Assembly: GCA_942159475.1 (NCBI GenBank)
Contig: OW804095.1
Location: 153,816,517-153,880,516, forward strand
Source of the DNA: Sthenelais limicola
Lineage: Eukaryota > Annelida > Polychaeta > Phyllodocida > Sigalionidae
Direction: 5' to 3'
Length of the DNA: 64,000 bases
A model generated the notes under the pieces. It saw nothing but the letters and a program-made list of their open reading frames with translations, made no database searches and was not told where the DNA came from. Positions within the stretch are counted from its first letter, which is position 1. Each line of letters begins with the position of its first letter. The translations under genes and the position numbers were made by a program. Positions 52,485 to 63,475 of the stretch are shown here, one piece after another.

Positions 52485-54372
52485 AATGGTGAACATGCAA
52501 GTCCCCTATTCCCCCCATCACCACACAAGATGGTGGACATACAAGTCCCCTATTCTCCCCATCACCACACAAGATGGTGGACATGCAAGTCCCCTATTCT
52601 CCCCATCACCACACAAGATGGTGGACATACAAGTCCCCTATTCTCCCCATCACCACACAAGATGGTGAACATGCAAGTCCCCTATTCCCCCCATCTCCAC
52701 ACAAGATGGCGGCCATGCAAGTCCCCTATTCTCCCCATCACCACACAAGATGGTGGACATACAAGTCCCCTATTCCCCCCATCACCACACAAGATGGCGG
52801 ACATTCAAGTCCCCTATTCCCCCCATCACCACACAAGATGGCGGACATGTAAGTCCCCTATTCCCCCCATCTCCACACAAGATGGCAGACATGCAAGTCC
52901 CCTATTCCCCCCATCACCACACAAGATGGCGGACATACAAGTCCCCTATTCCCCCCATCACCACACAAGATGGTGAACATGCAAGTCCCCTATTCCCCCC
53001 ATCTCCACACAAGATGGTGGACATGCAAGTCCCCTATTCCCCCCATCACCACACAAGATGGTGAACATGCAAGTCCCCTATTCTCCCCATCACCACACAA
53101 GATGGCAGACATGCACGTCCCCTATTCCCCCATCACCACACAAGATGGTGGACATGCAAGTCCCCTATTCCCCCCATCACCACACAAGATGGCGGACATG
53201 CACGTCCCCTATTCCCCCATCACCACACAAGATGGCAGACATGCATGCAAGTCCCCTATTCCCCCATCACCACACAAGATGGTGGACATGCAAGTCCCCT
53301 ATTCCCCCCATCTCCACACAAGATGGTGGACATGTACGTCCCCTATTCCCCCCATCACCACACAAGATGGTGGACATGCAAGTCCCCTATTCCCCCCATC
53401 TCCACACAAGATGGTGGACATGCATGCAAGTCCCCTATTCCCCCATCACCACACAAGATGGTGGACATGCAAGTCCCCTATTCCCCCCATCACCACACAA
53501 GATGGTGGACATGCAAGTCCCCTATTCCCCCCATCACCACACAAGATGGTGGACATTCAAGTCCCCTATTCCCCCCATCACCACACAAGATGGCAGACAT
53601 TCAAGTCCCCTATTCCCCCCATCACCACACAAGATGGCGGACATGTACGTCCCCTATTCCCCCCATCACCACACAAGATGGCGGACATGCAAGTCCCCTA
53701 TTCCCCCCATCACCACACAAGATGGCAGACATGCAAGTCCCCTATTCCCCCATCACCACACAAGATGGCGGCCATGCAAGTCCCCTATTCCCCCCATCAC
53801 CACACAAGATGGCGGCCATGCAAGTCCCCTATTCCCCCATCTCCACACAAGATGGTGGACATGCAAGTCCCCTATTCCCCCCATCACCACACAAGATGGT
53901 GGACATGCAAGTCCCCTATTCCCCCATCACTACACAAGATGGCGGCCATGCAAGTCCCCTATTCCCCCATCACCACACAAGATGGTGGACATGCAAGTCC
54001 CCTATTCCCCCCATCACCACACAAGATGGTGAACATGCAAGTCCCCTATTCCCCCCATCACCACACAAGATGGCGGCCATGCATGCAAGTCCCCTATTCC
54101 CCCCATCACCACACAAGATGGTGGCCATACAAGTCCCCTATTCCCCCCATCACCACACAAGATGGCGGACATGCAATGCCCCTATTCCCCCCATCACCAC
54201 ACAAGATGGTGAACATGCAAGTCCCCTATTCCCCCCATCTCCACACAAGATGGTGGACATGCAAGTCCCCTATTCCCCCCATCACCACACAAGATGGTGG
54301 ACATACAAGTCCCCTATTCCCCCCGTCTCCACACAAGATGGCGGACATGCAAGTCCCCTATTCCCCCCACAC
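52485..54372. repeat. 44 bp minisatellite with YY1-like motif, ~43 copies
   Basis: Unit CAAGATGGYGGACATGCAAG then TCCCCTATTCCCCCCATCAC plus CACA. About 13 copies have AAGATGGCGG and five AAGATGGCGGC, the strong YY1 form. Others read ATGGTGG, ATGGCAG or ATGGTGA. Some copies carry a 4 bp ATGC insertion. Long frames here are artefacts. Confidence 0.95.
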
Positions 54373-54660
54373 AGGACAATGTGAGGGAACTGTATAACCA
54401 GGCCTGCACTATTGTGACGATTAATTCACACACTCATTCAGACATCATCATTTCCAGCTGATTAATTCTCTACAACTTCTCTATTCCAAGTGAAGATTGT
54501 GATTCTGCGTCTGTCAGTAGATGGTATATGGAGGTGTGATGTGGGAGGCGTGTAATGTATCACTTGTATTATAGCCATCACCCGGCGCTGGCTTTAATCC
54601 ATGTCAATTATTGCAGCTTACACCTCTCATCAGTAAAGGCAAACTTAATTATGATTAAAT

Positions 54661-54760
54661 GGTGCAGTGTGGTGGTGTGGTGGTGTGGTGGTGTGGTGGT
54701 GTGGTGGTGTGGTGGTGTGGTGGTGTGGTGGTGTGGTGTGGAGGTGTGGTGTGGTGTGTT
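54661..54760. repeat. (GTGGTGTG)n microsatellite-like tract
   Basis: About 12 units of GTGGTGTG. Confidence 0.9.
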
Positions 54761-55174
54761 GGGCGATTAGAACCTGAGATTGTGGTGTGCAGGGATGTCT
54801 ACGCGGTTAGGAACATCCTGAGGCGTTAGTCACACCAAATCCTAGTGTTGGGACAACACAGACACACCTCTTTGTGTAGGCGTTGGTTTGGTGGGAAATC
54901 ACTGGCCTTGAAAATCGAGAGAGGCCGGGGAGCCAGGCGCAGCAGGGGTGTATTGGTTAGGCCATTCCATTGTGGTGGAGAGGAGGGGTGGCCGGTGTCC
55001 TGAGAAATGACCAATCATTTGCAATGATTGACATCATTACTCTGGGACAACACAAACACATGATTTTATAAAAGGTTTTTATTTTCTTTACGGTTTTGGC
55101 TTTGGGGAGTGAAAAGTTCATCTTCAAGTTCATCACATTTATTGTCATCACAATTGTTCTTGAGAACCCCAAAC

Positions 55175-55387
55175 CTATAGCTTTCTAAATGCATCAAATA
55201 TCGCAGATGCTTTTTGATCATCTATGTATCTCAAATATGCTGCTGATTTCCATCCGCCTCTGGTCTGCAGTTCTTGTCTGGCCCGTCCACCAACTTGTGC
55301 AGCAACAGTCGCCGCGCCTCGTCTCAGCCCATGAAGTGTTGGTCGAGGGAGATAGATAATAAAATAAGGATTTGGAGGCTTAAACCG
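55175..55387 (-). pseudogene. Tyrosine recombinase C-terminal fragment
   Basis: A 70-codon open stretch ending at TAG 55177-55175. It contains LHGLRRGAATVAAQVG (HxxR box) and TRGGWKSAAYLRYID (second catalytic W/H position and the tyrosine). A stop lies immediately upstream, so the first catalytic arginine part is absent. Such domains occur in DIRS-like, Ngaro and Crypton elements. No RT found nearby, so the class stays open. Confidence 0.6.
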
Positions 55388-55765
55388 CTATCTTCTCTGA
55401 TACCGCTGGCCAGATCTCCATTATATTTCACATGCACATTGCCAAAAATGGTGCCGAACCATTCCACTATGTTTCATTAACAAATTAGGGTTGGAAAGGG
55501 GTTAGAAATGGGTTTACATCGAGCACCCCCATCCAGGGCCCCCAGCACTGCCTGAAAACAAACCTATCAGTGCCCCTACATCAGGTTTCTGGGTCATCCA
55601 AAGCATGACATCATGGACGGGCACATCATTGCTTCACTATGGGACAGGAGTTGATATATTTCCACCGAAAGGAGCATCATCAGAGTTGAATCAGTTCATA
55701 AACTATTGTTTGTGATGGTTTTTGAAGTCAAGCAGGGGGAACCTGTCCACTAATTACGAATTGAG

Positions 55766-55830
<65 letters not shown>

Positions 55831-56000
55831 ACACAACAACAGCACAACACTGAACAGTGACCAAAAAAAGCATCTAAACAGGGTTCCATTTGTGGTATGA
55901 AGATACTAAGTTATAGAGACAACTTGAAAGTGAAAGATAGTGGGAGAGGGAACAAGGACAGATGAGGATGTGGGCCCCACTGTCCCACTAGCAAATACCT
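55388..56000. other. Intergenic DNA next to the recombinase fragment
   Basis: A minus-strand open stretch (around 55520-55620) reads VHDVMLWMTQKPDVGALIG; it may be more of the same element. 55766-55828 is a (GGGACA) hexamer array, ~10 copies. Confidence 0.35.
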
Positions 56001-56016
56001 GTGCGTAGCACGGGTA
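55986..56016. other. Hairpin, 14 bp stem
   Basis: GCAAATACCTGTGC-GTA-GCACGGGTATTTGC with one T.G pair. It starts a dispersed segment (56020-56205) shared with 38010-38240. Confidence 0.5.
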
Positions 56017-56228
56017 TTTGCTTAATACTATAAATATGAAACAATTCATAAAGTTGAATTACAGAGTTATGAAGTTAAATGTTGGTGGTAAATTTGATTG
56101 CCTAGACTACCACACATAGCTCACTAGTGAAATATGCACTATGCCTAATTCACTCTAGATATGTTGTCCTTAGAGCAATGCGTATATAATAAAAGAACAT
56201 ATTACATAGCAGGCACTGTGGGTCTACA

Positions 56229-56423
56229 TTATACATATTGTGGATTCTCCCCGGCTAAAGGCATAATAATGCAGAGTGGCTCCTCTTCCCAGTCTCCCCC
56301 TATGAGCTGCTCCCAATGACAGTGTTCTAAGCGCTCGCTGTTGAGAAAGTAATAATTTGATAGCCTTATACACAGGAATCCTTCCTCCTCCAGGCCATGG
56401 TTAATCACTCTCCTACCTGCCAC
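56229..56423 (-). CDS. Hypothetical 64-codon ORF
   Basis: Protein-like translation (NSERLEHCHWEQLIGGDWEE). No family recognised; single frame without exon context. Confidence 0.2.
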   Translation of the reverse strand: MAGRRVINHGLEEEGFLCIRLSNYYFLNSERLEHCHWEQLIGGDWEEEPLCIIMPLAGENPQYV

Positions 56424-56426
56424 CTG

Positions 56427-56443
56427 TGGTGCCCTCTAGTGCA
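56427..56443 (-). promoter_or_regulatory. CTCF-like motif
   Basis: The minus strand reads TGCACTAGAGGGCACCA, close to the CTCF core. Meaningful only if the organism has CTCF (bilaterians). Confidence 0.3.
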
Positions 56444-56469
56444 GGTGTCAGTAATCAGGTGACCTAGTG

Positions 56470-56604
56470 ACCTATATAAGAGTAGGTAAAGTGCTGACAG
56501 CGGTAGTAGAGTAGGACCTGCTATCACTCTCTATAATTGTGTTACATATTGCTAATGTGATTATTCTCTCCTCTCTCTCCATCCATCCCTCCTCCCATGT
56601 CACG
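56470..56604 (+). promoter_or_regulatory. Candidate TATA promoter and first exon
   Basis: CCTATATAAGAG at ~56471 is a good TATA box. About 130 bp further, CCCATGTCACG|GTAAGAA gives an ATG followed by a donor (56605). No next exon recognised. Confidence 0.3.
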
Positions 56605-56627
56605 GTAAGAATCCTCGTGCAGCTCTA

Positions 56628-56869
56628 TGTGGGTCAGATTTTCAGAAAATGTACAATTCGCCTTCACCAATCCTCTCAAATAACCCACATTTAAGACATA
56701 AAATGAGCTTCAAAATGCAGTTTAACATAACAGAACTGATGCTTTAAATCAATGCGATACCAAATATACTCAGATATACCCGGTATTCATCATATTTCAG
56801 CCTAATTTAAGATAATTTACTAAATGTGTAGAGCTGCTAATTGTACATTTCCTGAAACCCTGACCCATG
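56628..56869 (+). mobile_element. Family A MITE, copy 11
   Basis: First subtype, TA both sides. It begins 23 bases after the candidate donor at 56605. Confidence 0.75.
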
Positions 56870-57257
56870 TATCATTGACTGGCATGGAACCAGACACCAG
56901 AGGAAGACCCTCAGGTCTATCCCTTCACTGCTTTAAAGGGGCACCTTTAGTATAAAAGGGGTGGGTGGGGCCAGCGGGAGCTTTCCCCTGTCAGACACAG
57001 TCCCATGAAGAGCACAGCACAGTTTTTGGGTGTCTTCCTTAATATCTCATGTTTTAGCCACTGTTTGTTCATGTAACTAGCTACATATATAAATGAATAT
57101 ATGGAGGCAATGATGTCTACTTACATTAAAATTCGTAGCCCATTTTACATCACTAATTCGTTAACTCCATTGGGAATATGACTGTTACACATTTAAGCTG
57201 AAACAGTTAGCTGTCAATCAAGACTGTGTTTACACCAGTCACATGACACAACAACAC

Positions 57258-57322
57258 CACCACATGGGGGAGGGGGGACGGGGTAGGGGGGTAGGGGGTA
57301 GGGGGTAGGGGGGAGGGCGGAG
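57258..57322. repeat. GGGGTAGG-rich tract
   Basis: Irregular G-rich repeat of GGGGTAGGGG type. Confidence 0.8.
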
Positions 57323-57348
57323 TATTGCTTTATATACACTGGTCACTT

Positions 57349-57730
57349 ATGTATGTATTTTGTTTATTTCCGAAAACAGTACATGATAAAAATATACGAT
57401 AATATACATCGGAAATGGGTCAGTCCTCTTCTGTGGCAGCCACAGCTCTTCCAGAGGGTCCCTTAGACTAGACTTTTAAATTACAAGTTACGGTATATAG
57501 AGGTATAAAGTGACTAGTTACCTACACTACTGCAATGGATGGGATGCACTAGCTATATCTTTATCAAGGTGTGACCCATGGTATTGGGTTTCCTTGTGTA
57601 TAATTTTGTGGACGCCGTCCTTTTGTTAAATTTGGGTTAATTTAAGTTTGATGGATAAAATGAGAGAAAATGGGTTGTGTGTTTGTACAGGTAGTGTATC
57701 CCATTTTCAAAATCAGCTATGTCCTGGCAT
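57349..57730 (-). mobile_element. LINE 3'UTR-only copy
   Basis: It matches 35436-35822 at high identity, including TTTCCGAAAACAGTACATGA. This is a 5'-truncated insertion of the same LINE as relic 2. Confidence 0.8.
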
Positions 57731-57888
57731 CCTAGCATAAGTGTCTTATGTTGAGGGCATTATCTATGCCCTGTCACATGACCGTCTCCCAGACCCATAT
57801 CACAAGTTGAGAATTATTAATGGCATTATGCTGAGACCCCAGCGTGGATTTCCCTTTAAGAAGATTATTTTTAAGACATTTTTATAAA

Positions 57889-58090
57889 TATGTAATGTGT
57901 CACAGAAACAAAATGATGCCATCATATTTACAAAGATATGATCAAGCAAATTCTAACGATATGAACCTGCAGAAATCCTTTGATTAATTTATGTTTTAAA
58001 ACAAATAACAATATTTCCTGATTGACATAGTAATAATACTTAAACACAGTCCATAGAATAACCTAGCTTAGAAAGTCACTGCTCAGATCT
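57889..58090. mobile_element. Family B-like fragment
   Basis: ATGTAATGTGTCACAG and an internal GATATGATCAAGC match the family weakly. Confidence 0.35.
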
Positions 58091-58869
58091 ATAGTAAGTA
58101 CAAAATGTGTTGTTAAAGTTGGGCAGAAACAACTGCCGGTTGCAGATCTATATGTTTACCATTCTCTATAACTACTGACTGTAAATGTTTGATTTTGATT
58201 TTGTAAATATTTTATTCAGGACTATTTAAACATTTTTATACATCTAGCATAAATATTCTCAGAGTAGCCTGATATTATGGTTTACAAATGTATCATTACT
58301 TTAACAGAACTTTAAATATATATACTTCATTCGGTACAATCACGGATGATACAAGTTAATCAATACTTCAATAAAAGAGTATACAGACAAATAAAGCCTA
58401 TATGATCTATATGCAAGTATAGTCAGAAAATACAAGTCTGAAGAGATAAAAATCAAACCCTCCACCTACGCCGTGCTCCTACACATAGTCACTTCTTCAA
58501 CTAACATTGAGCTTACAATTTTCAAATAGTTCAAGGAATGTAACAAAATGGAAATCAAATTATCAAAAAATATAAAATGACTGGTCAGATCTATAGCAAG
58601 GTAATAAGTGACAATAAGTGAGTGCTTAGACCTATAGTTGCAGGAATCAACCACTTCCTTCTCAATCAAGCCAGAGATATTGCTGGACATGCGCATTAAA
58701 GCGCCACCCCTGCACCATGGAACGCTCATATTTGTAACCAATTAATCACTGCCTAATTAATTATTCACGCATGCGCAGAGCAAACACAGCGAGGGGGAGG
58801 AGTCACGGGGAGGGGAAGTGGTGAGATTGGCATGTTTGTACAGGATTCCTGTATCTTGTGCAACAAGCA
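58091..58869. other. Intergenic AT-rich DNA
   Basis: 58195-58240 has a TATTTTATTCAGG tail-like sequence. No coding signal. Confidence 0.3.
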
Positions 58870-59545
58870 TGGAGCATTGGTATGCATACATTAGGGGGGC
58901 AAGGGTTGGGGGACAGGGGGGGGGGGGGGCAGGAGGGAGGGGGCCAAGGGTTGGGGGCAGGGGGAGGGGGAGGGAGCATGGAGCATTGGTATGCATACAT
59001 TAGGGGGGCAAGGGTTGGGGGCGGCAGGGGGGACAGGGGGGGAGGGGGCCAAGGGTTGGGGGGAGGGGGGAGGGGGAGGGAGCATGGAGCATTGGTATGC
59101 ATACATTAGGGGGGCAAGGGTTGGGGGCGGCAAGGGGGGACAGGGGGAGGGGGCCAAGGGTTGGGGGCAGGGGGAGGGGGAGGGAGCATGGAGCATTGGT
59201 ATGCATACATTAGGGGGGCAAGGGTTGGGGCGGCAGGGGGGACAGGGGGAGGGGGCCAAGGGTTGGGGGCAGGGGGAGGGGGAGTGAGCATGGAGCATTG
59301 GTATGCATATATTAGGGGGGCAAGGGTTGGGGGCGGCAGGGGGGACAGGGGGGAGGGGGCAAAGGGTTGGGGGCAGGGGGCAGTTGGAGGGAGCATGGAG
59401 CATTGGTATGCATACATTAGGGGGGCAAAGGTTGGGGGCGGTAGAGGGGACAGGGGGGAGGGGGCCAAGGGTTAGGGGCAGGGGGGAGGGGGAGGGAGCA
59501 TGGAGCATTGGTATGCATACATTAGGGGGGCAAGGGTAAGGGCAA
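58870..59545. repeat. ~103-107 bp G-rich minisatellite, ~6.5 copies
   Basis: Each unit begins GCATGGAGCATTGGTATGCA, then GGGGGGCAAGGGTTGGGGGC and G-rich sequence. Long frames on both strands are artefacts. Many G4-capable runs. Confidence 0.95.
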
Positions 59546-59659
59546 GGGGCAGGGGGGAACAGTTCTGTATTCTGAGTTAGTAAATGTTGAGCATTTTTGT
59601 TAAAGTTCATGAATCTGAACAAAGTCATTTAATTGCTCCAAACCGCAATAATCAGTAAT

Positions 59660-60060
59660 AATCACTTCTTTTTTTTTTGGCCAACTTTTTTTTCGACCCA
59701 ACTTTTGTTTCGACCAACTTTTTTTCGACCAACTTTTTTATATTCACCCAGATGATAAGCATTTTTGGTAAATATTCTGCATTTTCAGTTTAAGAAAGAC
59801 TAAATTTAAGTACCGGTAACTGACTTGACATCGCACACAAATAATTGATCCTAATGTCTGATTAAAGCAATAGGCAGTAGTATGTTGTCTTGTATTGTTA
59901 AGTAAATGTTAAATAAACATTGATAAAATGACAAAACAGTGTTATGTTCTTCAAGGATGCAAAATTTACACATATATATTTAAATATAAGCACTTTTAAT
60001 TAAATATTCTGCATTTTCAGTTGAACAAAAACTAAATTTCTGTAACTATGTAGACACATG
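59660..60060. repeat. TTTTTTCGACCAAC repeat and family shared with 24885-25110
   Basis: 59665-59740 repeats CGACCAACTTTTTTT. 59745-59905 and 59935-60060 match each other and 24885-25110 (CTGCATTTTCAGTT, AATTTACACATATA). Confidence 0.6.
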
Positions 60061-60189
60061 AATGAACATGTTTAGCTTTTTCACACACCCTGGGCATCTA
60101 CCCTCCTTGCATATTGTTCATTTGCGTAGTTCTTCATTTGAACAATGAAACTGTCTCGGTCTGCCTCTCCCATTATCTCATCTGGTAAA

Positions 60190-60972
60190 ATGTGATGTGT
60201 TTCAGGAAAACAAGTCATAAGTCGCAAAAAAAAGATTTTGAGATACCATTATATTTGAAAAGATGAGATCAAGCTGATTCCAATAGGGCGCGTAAGTAGT
60301 CCACCGCGGCGATTTTTTGAGTCACGCTACTGTTGCAGTTTCATGACGTCATGTGGACATGTCGCGCAAAAGTCCCATAGCCCCAACGTTACCGCGATAT
60401 TAAATCTCTGTTCTTTCAACGATCATATAGATTTAGGACTTCTAACTCACATATATCCATCTCTAGAGGCATACGATTTCAACTATAGCCTCCATAATCC
60501 TTAAACTTTTACAGGGGCCATGTAAAGAGTGATTATTTATCGCCCCAATGCTAACTCTATGGAGATTGTTTACTTCCGGTCCACACATCGGTACAACTAC
60601 GCGACTAATTTTCGTTAATTCGCGCCCCGCCGCCATGACACTTACACACTCTATGATAGTAAACAGTCTAATAATCTCATAAGTATTTCCAGGTTTTAAG
60701 TTTGATATTTTCGTTTTTGAAAAAAAAAGTTTTCAATATTTCTGGGGGTCAATAAACAGTAAAGTAACTAAATTTAGTCCATATGAGGACCTTTAAAACT
60801 AAAGGATATACTACATAGATTGTCCTGAAATTTGATACATCGATTGATATAGGTATAAGTGATGAACCCTCTAAAAATCAGAACATTTCAATAATATGAT
60901 CTTGTAAAAAAAACACTTTGAAAAATATCAATTTTGCGACTTATGACTCATTTTTCTGAAACACATCACAAA
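60190..60972. mobile_element. Family B MITE interrupted by another MITE
   Basis: Both ends intact (TGTGATGTGTTTCAGG / CTGAAACACATCACA). The insert is at 60286-60651. Confidence 0.75.
60286..60651. mobile_element. 366 bp MITE nested in family B, TA duplication
   Basis: Ends GGGCGCGTAAG and CTTACACACTC are inverted repeats differing only by transitions, flanked by TA (60284-60285 and 60652-60653). The interior is more GC-rich than its host. Confidence 0.55.
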
Positions 60973-61079
60973 TGTTCCAACTTGATAATTGTACTTTTAA
61001 AGTTGGGAGCCATTTTAGCTCGACACAAGATGGCGCTGAGTGGAGAAGAGCGACTCATCCTGTAGGAAACAGTGCATTA

Positions 61080-61309
61080 TGGGGGTCAGACTTTCAGAAA
61101 ATGTACAATTCGTCTTCACCAATCTTCTCAAATAACCCAAATTTCAGACAAAAATAAAGTTCAAAATACAGTTCAACCTAACCAAACAGATTGCTAGAAT
61201 CAATGCAATGCCGAATATACTCGAATTTACCTAGTATTGACCAAATTGCAGCCAAATTTACTCAATGTGTACAGCTGCCAATTGTACATTTTCTGAAAAT
61301 CTGACCATG
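61080..61309 (+). mobile_element. Family A MITE, copy 12
   Basis: Second subtype, slightly shortened. Confidence 0.7.
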
Positions 61310-61528
61310 TCTGGCCACCTCTACTATAGAGTCATAAGCTGGCCCTATAGTGGTCCTATACTGGGCGGATAATGCCTTTATTATACTGCTCCTGCTCCTT
61401 CTCCTCTCCACCTCCACCACTACCTCTACCTGTATCTATTATTCATACCAAGACAGGCTATCAGGCCCTGCTATGGTTCTTACATCAGGCATATTATTCC
61501 CTCCACATAACCTTTCCCTGCCCATGCT

Positions 61529-62043
61529 CACTGTGACCACACTCAATGTCCGTTTCGCGCTGCACGTACATCAACACGATAGCAGATAGCAGTTCCATTG
61601 GTAACTTATTTCACTTTGTTTCTCCAGATTTCGAGCATGGTAGTCCTTCCCAACTCAAGGAGGTGCATTGAATGGCCTATATAAGCTTAGTATTGGTGTA
61701 TAATATATGCTGTAAATCTACGTTATTTTGTCACAATGCCTTCAAAAACAAAAATCATAGATATCCGTGCTACAATTTTTGTAGCACGGACATCCTCTAA
61801 AACCTGCACGGACATACCACTACAATTTTGTACAGGAGTTTTCTCTAACTTGACACACAGCTATGAGTATATTATGCTGTAACCATGAAGATATATTGGG
61901 GTACTAAAGGTCTGTGGGATCGTGCACTGTCATAGATGGTGTAGAAACATAGATATCTAAGGAAATGTTTAGGCAGCATTGATTGGCCTATTCAAAAAGG
62001 ATGTACGTGCAGCGCGAAACGGACATTCAGTGTGGTCACAGTG
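61529..62043. mobile_element. Non-autonomous transposon with CACTGTG ends (Transib/RAG-like candidate)
   Basis: 515 bp. The left 44 bp begins CACTGTGACCACACT, and the right end is its reverse complement with one mismatch (top strand ends GGTCACAGTG). It is flanked by a perfect 5 bp duplication ATGCT (61524-61528 and 62044-62048). CAC-starting ends and 5 bp duplications are the signature of Transib and RAG-type transposons (established knowledge). Those usually have CACWATG or CACTATG; here it is CACTGTG, one base from the RSS heptamer CACAGTG. There is no coding region. A 12 bp-stem hairpin sits near its centre. Confidence 0.6.
61764..61790. other. Hairpin in the middle of the CACTGTG element
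   Basis: TCCGTGCTACAA-TTT-TTGTAGCACGGA, perfect 12 bp stem. GCACGGACAT recurs next to it. Confidence 0.6.
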
Positions 62044-62094
62044 ATGCTGCTGCACCTGCATTGTCGCCATGCTCCTCTCTACATGTCATGTCTT

Positions 62095-62456
62095 ACACAC
62101 AAATGAGTCACAAATCGCAAAAAATGAATTTTGAGATATCAACATAGTTTGAAAAGATGAGATAAAGCTGATTCTAACACTAGAAGATCCAATGTTTCTA
62201 TCTCTGGGCGGCCAATTACTAGTAAAGTAGCAGAATATTTATATGCTATAGGATGAGCTGAGAAATGTAACAATATATTTAATACACGGTCTTGTAACTT
62301 GGTACACTTAGTCATACGACTTGAAGCATTAGATAGTTAATGAGAAAATTCGGATACTGTAAATTAAATCATTTTATTTCATTTAATTCTTTTATTTAAA
62401 ATATAGAACAATCAACACAAGCCATTTTCCGGCAATTATGACTCATCACAACCCAT
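62095..62456. mobile_element. Family B MITE, ends eroded
   Basis: AAATGAGTCACAAATCGC to AATTATGACTCATCACAAC. Confidence 0.6.
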
Positions 62457-62464
62457 GAGCTGAC

Positions 62465-62704
62465 GTGGGTCAGATTTTCAGAAAATGTACAATTCAACTT
62501 CAACAATCTTCACAAATAACCCAAATTTCAGATGAAAATAAAGTTCAAAATACAGTTCAACTTACCAAACAGATTGCTAGAATCAATGCAATGCTGAATA
62601 TACTCGAATTTACTTAGTATTGAACAAATTGCAGCCTAAATTTGAAGAATTTTCTAAATGTGTACAGCTGCCAATTGTACATTTTCTGAAAATCTGACCC
62701 ACAT
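62465..62704 (+). mobile_element. Family A MITE, copy 13
   Basis: Second subtype. Ends GTGGGTCAG / CTGACCCAC. Confidence 0.75.
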
Positions 62705-62849
62705 GTTTGAAGACTTACTTCAATATGTTTAACGTTAGAGATCTATATTCTGTGATAACACTTATAATCTTGACTCTTACTACCACATGTGTATGGACAT
62801 TATAATTACAGGCGAAAGGAGAAGAATATTCTGGTAGACAGAACTTATC

Positions 62850-63119
62850 ACAAAGTGTTGTGTTATTTTTGAAAAAAAATGTGTGCAATATTTATGTATG
62901 GGCAATTACCAGTAAAGTAACTAAATGTACTCCATATGATGACCTTAGAAACACAAGGATATATTTAATGCACTGGCTTGAGCTTCGGGACATGAATTCA
63001 TATGACATGGAGTACCAAACTCCCCCAAGGTAAGAACACTCCAACAAAAAGATCTTGTAAATAAATCACGTTGGGAAATCTTATTTTTGTGACTTGTGAC
63101 TCATTTTCTGGAACACATG
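62850..63119. mobile_element. Family B MITE, right part
   Basis: Ends TTGTGACTCATTTTCTGGAA. Another internal fragment follows at 63127-63210. Confidence 0.55.
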
Positions 63120-63475
63120 GATTCCTGGATTTTGAGATATCATGACATTTGAAAAGATGAGATCAAGCCGATTCCAACGATGATAAACATTGAGGACATT
63201 GAACAATGACTTTTTTATAAAATATATATTGAATTTTTATTCCATAAGAATATACAGAACAGGACAAAAGCCTCAAAAGATTGATCTTCCGACGAGCCCT
63301 ACAAATATTTGTTTATACATGAAAGAAATGTTGGTAATATTTCCTAACGGAAGAAGAACGTCTGGTCAAAGCAAGGGCTTCATTGTAACTAATGTTTATT
63401 CAGTATAGCAATAGGCATGCGGTGGTCACGCCGTGACCAGGCACGCAGGCCTAGCACATGGGGGGTTACTACCCA

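Noticed and set aside
52467..54397. 475- and 379-codon frames with HKM and SPLFPP repeats
   Set aside because: Translation of the 44 bp array. Several frames are open because three units make a multiple of three.
58891..59628. 245-codon Pro-rich frame
   Set aside because: Translation of the ~105 bp G-rich minisatellite on its complementary strand.
61020..61060. Short ORF starting in a YY1-type ACAAGATGGCGCTG context (MALSGEERLIL)
   Set aside because: It stops after 11 codons and has no good donor. Initiator-like context alone is not enough to call a gene.
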